A stretch of 64,000 bases of DNA, taken from positions 62,001 through 126,000 of the forward strand of contig WHVA01000129.1 of the NCBI GenBank assembly GCA_015179125.1. The letters run 5' to 3'. Made by a program: the position numbers and the translations under genes. The stretch is from Gautieria morchelliformis. Taxonomy: Eukaryota; Basidiomycota; Agaricomycetes; Gomphales; Gomphaceae. Positions 57,968 through 64,000 of this stretch are shown here, piece by piece (position 1 is the stretch's first letter; the number at the start of each line of letters is the position of its first letter). The notes below the pieces were generated by a model that did no database searches, had not been told where the DNA came from, and saw only the letters and a program-made list of their open reading frames with translations.

Positions 57968-59617
57968 ATGGAGGCCTTTGACCAGCCCAGCTGCGCAGCC
58001 TCATATCCTACACCCACTCCGTCTCCTTCGAACTTTCCGCTTGACCCTGTCCATAATGACGCGCTCGTGTATCTCGCCATTGCAGTCGCTACTTTCGCTG
58101 CTGTGCCATCATTGCTATGGCTCCGAGATCGACGACGTAGATCCAGGGAGCGTCGCCGGAATCGTGTCGTCGTGGAGAGCATCAGGGCAAAGATGGATGC
58201 TTCTAAGGCCCTGGAGGCTCTTTCAGCGCCCGCGCCCGTGCCCACGCCAGAGCCTAGTGGCGTAGACGTGCCAGAGGACCGTGATTCCAGCGACATAAAA
58301 GACAAGAAAAAAAGGACGAAAGACAGGCGCAAGAGGAATACAGATACACGACCACGAAGGGGCAAAAAACCATTAACGTCTTCGACAGCCTCCCCTCAGG
58401 AACGCGACTTGCAACACACGGATTATACCCCTAGAGCGCCCGACCAATCCTGTTTCTCTTCCCCATATATGCCAGATATTGCCTCGCCCATGCCTTTGTC
58501 TCTTATCTCAGCCTCTTTCGCGTCACCTTCGCCTTCACCAACTCGCTCCGAAAGTTTGTCCCGGACAGGACATTCTCGCTCTCCTGCATCAGCCTCGTCC
58601 ACAACCGCCCCCTTGACCCCGTCTTCGCTCCCTCCTTCTCATCCCTCTCATCCCATTGTCAAAGCAGATAAGGCTGAGACGTGGGCGCTGCACCTACCCC
58701 ATGACGACCCAGCTTGGGACTGGGATGGTCAAAGTTCTACTTACTCCTCCGGGTCTCGTGCACCGTCCGCGTCCTCGTGCGTAAAACCCGCTCAGCGAGA
58801 CGGACTGCCAAGCCCCACCTCCCCTTCATCGCCTTTAATACCCTCTGTTCCGTCTCTCGTCTTCCCGTCTCTCAACACACACCCGCCTCCAGGGGCGAGC
58901 CTTCCCACACAAATAGCTGGTCTTAAAGGAGCTCTTGAGGCATCCCGCACGCGGGAAGATACGCATCGACGCGATGCAGCACGGTGGTCCAAAGAGTGTG
59001 ATCTCATCAAGTGGCGCTGGAACGAGGCTAGTGACTTATGGCGCCGGCGAGAGGCAGAGGTACGCAGCCATCATTTCACCATTACAGCGCTTGCCTTACT
59101 ATTATTTTGCATGCAGCTTCAGGCCCAAATACACCATCTGATGCATCAAGTCCACACGCTTACGCACACGATGCAAACCGCGTCCCTCTCCTCGCCTGTG
59201 GCACCCTTATCCTTTGCACCCGGACAGCCCCCCTTCCCACTTACCATGCCGTTCCCATCGCTGCACCACCCATTGTCCCCTTTCCTCAATGGTGGCGTCC
59301 ATCCCTTTCATTCGAGTCCCACACCGCACACCAACGAAGGCGACGCCGTGCATGAAGGGCTTGCAGAAGCTATTCTCAAGCGACCAGGTAGCATCCGGCC
59401 TCCCGCTACCCCTGCCCCAAGGTCGCACAGCGCCGTGCGTCGGGGGGACGCGAGCCACGAACCTCGTGGTGTACAGGTGACGCCAGAGGCTGGCGAACGT
59501 GGAACAGAGATAGCGGAGCCTGTTGTGGAATTCGAGTTCCCAACACTGCTCGAGCGACGAGTTGCCTCTCCTCTTGAAAATACTGTGAATATAGACGGTG
59601 TGGAGATTTTCAGCTAG
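57968..59617 (+). CDS. Unknown membrane protein with disordered middle and coiled coil
   Basis: I do not recognise this protein (up to 549 residues). It starts at 57968 (MEAFDQPSCAASYPTPTPSP). One hydrophobic segment (ALVYLAIAVATFAAVPSLLW, residues about 31-50) is followed by a strongly basic stop-transfer stretch (RDRRRRSRERRRNR), suggesting a membrane anchor with a cytosolic C-terminus. The middle is Ser/Pro/Thr-rich and disordered. Near residue 310 a coiled coil begins (QIAGLKGALEASRTREDTHR), continues through WSKECDLIKWRWNEASDLWR and resumes at LQAQIHHLMHQVHTLTHTMQ. Between these parts lies a 57-nt segment (59060-59116) with GTACGC...TGCAG ends and no stop, probably an intron. A TATAAATA box is at 57840-57847. 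Confidence 0.7.
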   Translation: MEAFDQPSCAASYPTPTPSPSNFPLDPVHNDALVYLAIAVATFAAVPSLLWLRDRRRRSRERRRNRVVVESIRAKMDASKALEALSAPAPVPTPEPSGVDVPEDRDSSDIKDKKKRTKDRRKRNTDTRPRRGKKPLTSSTASPQERDLQHTDYTPRAPDQSCFSSPYMPDIASPMPLSLISASFASPSPSPTRSESLSRTGHSRSPASASSTTAPLTPSSLPPSHPSHPIVKADKAETWALHLPHDDPAWDWDGQSSTYSSGSRAPSASSCVKPAQRDGLPSPTSPSSPLIPSVPSLVFPSLNTHPPPGASLPTQIAGLKGALEASRTREDTHRRDAARWSKECDLIKWRWNEASDLWRRREAEVRSHHFTITALALLLFCMQLQAQIHHLMHQVHTLTHTMQTASLSSPVAPLSFAPGQPPFPLTMPFPSLHHPLSPFLNGGVHPFHSSPTPHTNEGDAVHEGLAEAILKRPGSIRPPATPAPRSHSAVRRGDASHEPRGVQVTPEAGERGTEIAEPVVEFEFPTLLERRVASPLENTVNIDGVEIFS

Positions 59618-61201
59618 GCACGAGTCTTCATGAGCCTCATCTGCCTTTGCATTCTTAATTTCCTCGTCATCGTCCACGTTTCTTGATGCCGTGTTACTCC
59701 CCTGTCATCCTCATCGCCCTAAAAGTTCTACCGTCTACATCTCCCCTTCATACCCATTTTTCTTGGAGCCGCATTGTTGATTTGTATTTCTTCCTGCATC
59801 ACCCTCGACGTACATCTCTGCCTCGCAACTGTGGATCACACTTCCTCCCACACTCAAGTCCCATACCTCCCGTTGATCATGCCTAATGCCTTAAAAGTTC
59901 CTTTTATTCTTTCACAATCGCTCCTTTTAACCTCGGTCGTTCCACGCAGGCACTCCAACCATGTCCTCCACGCTGTCACGCTACATGCCACTAAACCATC
60001 TCTACGTTGAGGCCCCGAGACCTTTTTTATGTGTACCATATAAATGCAGGTTATTGAATTGGTTTTAGCTGGAAGCGTCGACCCAACCTAAAGCTATAGT
60101 AATTACAGGGCTGTTCTAGGTAGTGTACTTAGTCGACTCGCATATATTCACCTTACATAATGCTGGGCCGTCACCCTATACTGCGCATTAAATATTGGGA
60201 GCTTTGCACATGGCAATGTTACTCATGATACGGTCTTGCTCCGCGCGACCCTATAATTTAGCAAGCCTACCTAGGCCTCACCGGTGAGGCCTAAGTAGGC
60301 TTGCATCTCCCGGAGGACTCAAAGACACAATTCTCGACCTCTCCCCCCCCTCCCCCCCTCCCCCTCCCCACAGGCACACCCACACCCCTACCCTTGAATC
60401 AAGAAACACGTACGTGACGGATTTGCTCTGGGTTACTAGTATATGTGAACTTCACATGGCATTGACAAGCTAGTACGGCTTACTGGTTACTAATTGTTCT
60501 GCTCTGAAACCTTCCTAAACTGTGAAGTCTCCGATTACATCAGTGTGCCTTCACCTGCTATTGGTATATTGTACTAATCTGAAATTTTTTTTTTTTTCAA
60601 AGCAATATCCGCGAGCTGTAGCTGGGAATCAGACAGTTGTTGGTTAGGGACATGTAAAGAAAATTAAGCCTGAAAACAGATGACTGACTATTCGAGGGCA
60701 TTTACCAGCATGATGTTTATCATCCTGCCACATGCAACGTAGGATGCACAAAAACGATGCAAAGGCGCGAGGTTTCCCCACCATAGAACTGGTGAAAGGG
60801 TTCGATTAAATCTGACCAATGATACAGCGCAGTACATAACATCGAATACCAAGCTAGATACGTCAGCTCGGATCTAAATATTCTCCGTGGGTTAGAAGCC
60901 CTTGTCCTCAACAAGGAAGTAAGCAAAAGTTTTGGTAAGCCACGCAACTACAGTTTATTTACTGCAGATACAGTAATACTAAACACAAAGGGACCTAGTA
61001 ACAGTCAACCCCGGTAATATATGTAAGCGTATACTATTAATTGCTTGTGGCCATGACGCCAAATATTTCAAGAGCTGCGCCGGCGTTTTGACGAAATTGC
61101 GTGGATCACTAAGTAATTCCTGAACCATGTCCCATTCATTATATGCAGTGATATCATGCGTTTGTCAACAACATTGGTATACGTCGACACTATACATAGA
61201 T
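59618..61201. other. Long intergenic region with palindrome and homopolymer tracts
   Basis: No gene is supported in these 1.58 kb, which lie between two convergent genes. Contents include a 44-bp near-perfect palindrome (60261-60304), a C/T-only pyrimidine tract (about 60338-60368) and a run of 13 T (60585-60597). Short frames such as 59683-59886 and 60720-60947 have no recognisable character. The left end should include 3' UTR of the unknown membrane protein gene. Confidence 0.45.
60261..60304. repeat. 44-bp near-perfect palindrome
   Basis: The 22-base arms GCAAGCCTACCTAGGCCTCA... (60261-60282) and 60283-60304 are reverse complements with one mismatch (C at 60271 against A at 60294) and no spacer. 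The centre is ACCGGT. Such a sequence could extrude a cruciform, mark the end of a small foldback element, or form an RNA hairpin terminator. Confidence 0.85.
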
Positions 61202-63387
61202 TCACAGCTTCGTATTGCTGCTTTCTTTCGTGTTCTCGACTACCTGTGCCAATCTTTCCATTTCCTTCCATCTAGTATCTTTCGTCCAGGTTACTTTACC
61301 GTCTTCCTTCAAGGTCAGCACCTCATCCACCGGCCGAAGGGAAGGCTTTATATAGAAAAGTAGCGATCATTATCAACCGGTAGATAACACGCGAATCACT
61401 CACCCCGGTTTCAGCTTCTTTGGTCGCAAGATCAATGGCATTGAGCCAGAGACGGGAAATCGACATTTGATCAGGAGTTAATATGTCGGCACGGAATGTC
61501 CAGAAAGGACGGTCCGTCCCATGCGTAACATATCCTAACAATAGATAACCGCGACATGGCTTTAAAGTGTCAATACAGTAAAAGTCAAGCTTGCCTTTCG
61601 GTCGAACTTGTGGGGGGGTCCAACGAAGTTCATATCTGAGGACTGGAAACCCGTGTTTGTGAAGATCACGATGAAGCAACCGCACTGGTAGATGAACTTG
61701 TACATTGCAGCATAAGCTTAGCCAGTGTGATGAATGTTTTATCCGACACTCACCTTGGCCATCACTTAAGATTTGGCCATACAATCTTACGTATTCATCT
61801 TTTCCAGCATTCATCGGGAGTTTCTCATAGAAATTCAACATCCTTGTTACGATGTCGTCCGGGTAATATCGCCTCAGGTTTTTTTCCATGTCTGCTGGTC
61901 CGTCGATCGGGTCCGACAGCGAGTATATGAACCACTCCTCGGTGAGATCGCCTACAACAATGCTCAAGACGCCTTTCTCTTCCAACATTTTGGCAAAGCC
62001 GCCGCTTGATTGCCATTCCATTTCACCATCAGGAAGAAAATTACCGTCAGATGTACCCCGGAAAGTGCCGTGCGACACAAGAGTTTTAATGCTCTTGCAA
62101 ATACGCTCCCAAGGAACAAGAGTTGGGTCTTTCAATGTGGATAAAGACGACTCGGAAGACGGATCTATATCTAAGGACTCAAGTAAAGCGTTGTATTGAG
62201 CGCGGAGCTCAGCTGGTGTTTTGGGGTTGAAGCTAGATGGAAATTAGAAATACGGTTTGAGTTCGAGATGAATCAAAAATTCAAACAGCCTACATGATCG
62301 CGTTCGAGTGAAGAAATGCTCTCTGGAAAGGTGACTTTATGCCAGGCGGAAGACGTGTAACATGGTGAAGCAGCTGGTGGACAGAATGTGCACCAGCTGA
62401 TAATCCTGTAAGACAAACCTGGCTTGGGTCGCCTATAACACGTTGGGTGATTTAAGAGCGTAGACGATGGGAAATAGGTTGCTTTCTTACCTCCAAAAGC
62501 CGCTATATTGTCACGAACCCATTCGAGCGCGAGCCACTGGTCCTTGAAGCCAAAATTCCCTGAGATCGCGGGCTCATCTGAGGCTAAGAAACCAAATGCG
62601 GACAGTCTGTGTCACAGATACAAGGTGACGTTTGAAAGATATTTCCCATGCGAACTTAGGGCAGGCACATAAAACAAACCTGTAGCCTGTATTTACATAA
62701 ATTTCCTCTCTTTCTGCGGCCACAAACTGTGCTTGGCTACTTAAGGCATGTGGTGATCCAAATTGGAGGTAACTGCGAAACATGAGATCATGAAAAAAAA
62801 TCAGATGGTTGACGTAGGTGGGATGAGCGTACCCGCCATGAATATATATCTTGACAGGAAAACCATTCTTGTCGGGGAACGAAGGGGGGACGACGATGTT
62901 CAAGAAAAGCCTTTCATATAACCATAATTTCCCTGAACTGAATCTGTGAGATCTGTGAGACATTCACTAACGGATTCTCCGTTGGTCTTCCGAGACCAAG
63001 CTCGCTCTGTGGATTTCCACTTCCGGCCTGGGCACCGATTACAGGTTGAACGGCGTCTTGAGGTGGATCAGTTATAAACTCTAGGGTCTTTACTTCCTGT
63101 GCCTACATGAGTTCTCATGGACATATTCCTTATCTTCATACTGATAGCTGCTCGATAAAGGCACCGGGTTCTCAAATCGCTTGGGAGGTAACGCATAGGG
63201 GATCTCTGAGACAGAAATTTTGAGATTTAGATTTATAACTCATACTGAAAAGCCGGGGGAGACTACCGAGGAACGCTGCTGCGCCGTTCAAGGCCCGTCC
63301 ACCCGTGACCTTGCCAAACCGTGTCGTAACTGTGACCCTCTTACCGGTCTGCTTGAGTTCCTCGGAGAGATGGAGCTGGTCTTGCAT
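61202..63387 (-). CDS. Type B carboxylesterase / lipase (alpha/beta hydrolase)
   Basis: Family members hydrolyse carboxylic esters. Start at 63387 gives MQDQLHLSEELK, then VTVTTRFGKVTGGRALNGAA and, after an intron, EIPYALPPKRFENPVPL. Later exons carry QPVIGAQAGSGNPQSELGLG, VVPPSFPDKNGFPVKIYIHG (oxyanion-hole region GG), EIYVNTGYRF, a segment with GDPSQVCLTGLSAGAHSVHQ in which GLSAG holds the nucleophile Ser, and SPFQRAFLHSNAI. The C-terminal exons contain VVGDLTEEWFIYSLSDP, ENLRRYYPDD-like DMEKNLRRYYPDDIVTRML, and YVTHGTDRPFW with the catalytic His. The last exon is LRPVDEVLTLKEDGKVTWTK ending at TGA (61202-61204). About eight introns are present. No N-terminal signal peptide is visible, so the enzyme is probably intracellular, unlike the secreted lipases of this family. 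Confidence 0.87.
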
Positions 63388-64000
63388 ATGTGAGATTGTG
63401 AGAGTGTGATGGTCTGGGAAAGAGAATACCTAGTTGCAAATGTTCGAGGCTAAAGCAATAGGCTACATATGTTGGGATGTACAGCCCACACAAAGAATTT
63501 CCTTTTCGAGCGGCACGCAAAAATAGCATATATTATGGCCCAGAATGAGTTCTATGCACTATAACATGGCATCAAGAGTATATATCGAAGATTTGAGAGC
63601 GTGGAGCACTGTGAATGCTTTGCAGTCTTGTTCCTAAGGCTCAGAAACAACATTTTCCCACATTGGATTATGTATTAATGTTATATGACATAGCACTAGA
63701 ATAATTTATGTAGATAATATATATGAAGTTTGAAGCCAGTTGGTGCTCTAGTTGTTGAGATATAACGTTCGCAAGTTCTGGCATTTACACAGAGTCAAAT
63801 TGACGCGCACCTTACATAACATAAAACATAAAACATAAAACAAAGTAAAGCAAAAATGAAAGAAAAAAGGTACTTTCACTTGTGTTGAGGTTTTATCACG
63901 CCTGCCAGCACAAAGAGGACCAACCATTCACTGGCCCTTCCATCCCTCGCTGCGCTTGGGGGTCTCCGAACTGGGTTCAGGTTGGCATGCTAAAGCCTCA
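63388..64000. other. AT-rich flank, no gene recognised
   Basis: This contains the promoter side of the carboxylesterase gene. A short ACATAAA-type tandem array lies at about 63814-63841, followed by A-rich DNA. No protein-like frame is seen. The window ends in GC-richer DNA from about 63900, which may belong to a gene beyond the edge. Confidence 0.4.

Noticed and set aside
60338..60368. Pyrimidine tract as telomeric or origin sequence
   Set aside because: It is an interstitial CT-only stretch without TTAGGG repeats or other origin features; the simplest reading is low-complexity DNA.

Overview
The window looks like nuclear DNA of a basidiomycete fungus, most likely an Agaricomycete. Genes are closely packed and cut by many short (about 45-60 nt) GT-AG introns. 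They encode fungal proteins such as a pentafunctional AROM polypeptide and a CSC1/OSCA-type channel, and the transposable elements are of kinds typical of mushroom-forming fungi. I could run no searches. All identifications rest on reading motifs and joining exons by eye.

Layout. Positions 1-15470 are repeat-derived. An AT-rich stretch (1-1700) is followed by unplaced coding-like fragments (1742-2818), a large CACTA-like DNA transposase region (3465-7557) and an intron-bearing ORF of unknown function that probably belongs to the same element (7736-9084). A Ty3/gypsy chromodomain retrotransposon (9090-14531) follows. It has a recognisable 5' LTR, an intact gag, a canonical -1 frameshift site at the gag-pol junction, and a pol broken by two TGA codons and one frameshift. 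I could not find its 3' LTR.

Positions 15471-63387 are ordinary host genes. In order they are: a probable proteasome assembly chaperone (PAC1-like, -); a CSC1-like stress-gated channel (+); a gamma-butyrobetaine dioxygenase-like enzyme (-); an Ahp1/PMP20-type peroxiredoxin (+); YIF1 (+); UTP22/Nrap (-); CUE1 (-); ARO1 (-); MTR4 (-); PEX19 (-); a WDR59/SEA3-like protein (-); a serine palmitoyltransferase small-subunit-like protein (-); a GCP2 gamma-tubulin complex subunit (+); a CDC4/MLC1 myosin essential light chain (-); a GNAT acetyltransferase (+); a protein resembling only the N-terminal domain of GTPBP1/2 (+); a membrane/coiled-coil protein of unknown function (+); and a type B carboxylesterase (-).

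The host genes do not form a pathway cluster. They are housekeeping functions: aromatic amino acid synthesis, ribosome and RNA processing, ERAD, peroxisome biogenesis, TORC1 control, sphingolipid synthesis, the microtubule-organising centre and cytokinesis. Several neighbours share short divergent promoters (16594-16700, 49923-50052, 53946-54184) or sit in tight convergent pairs. I saw no CRISPR array, no rRNA, no convincing tRNA and no secondary-metabolite cluster. The most interesting items are the gag-pol frameshift site, the one-codon first exon of the myosin light chain, the GTPBP-like protein without a GTPase domain, a 3n stop-free intron in the unknown protein, and a 44-bp near-perfect palindrome.
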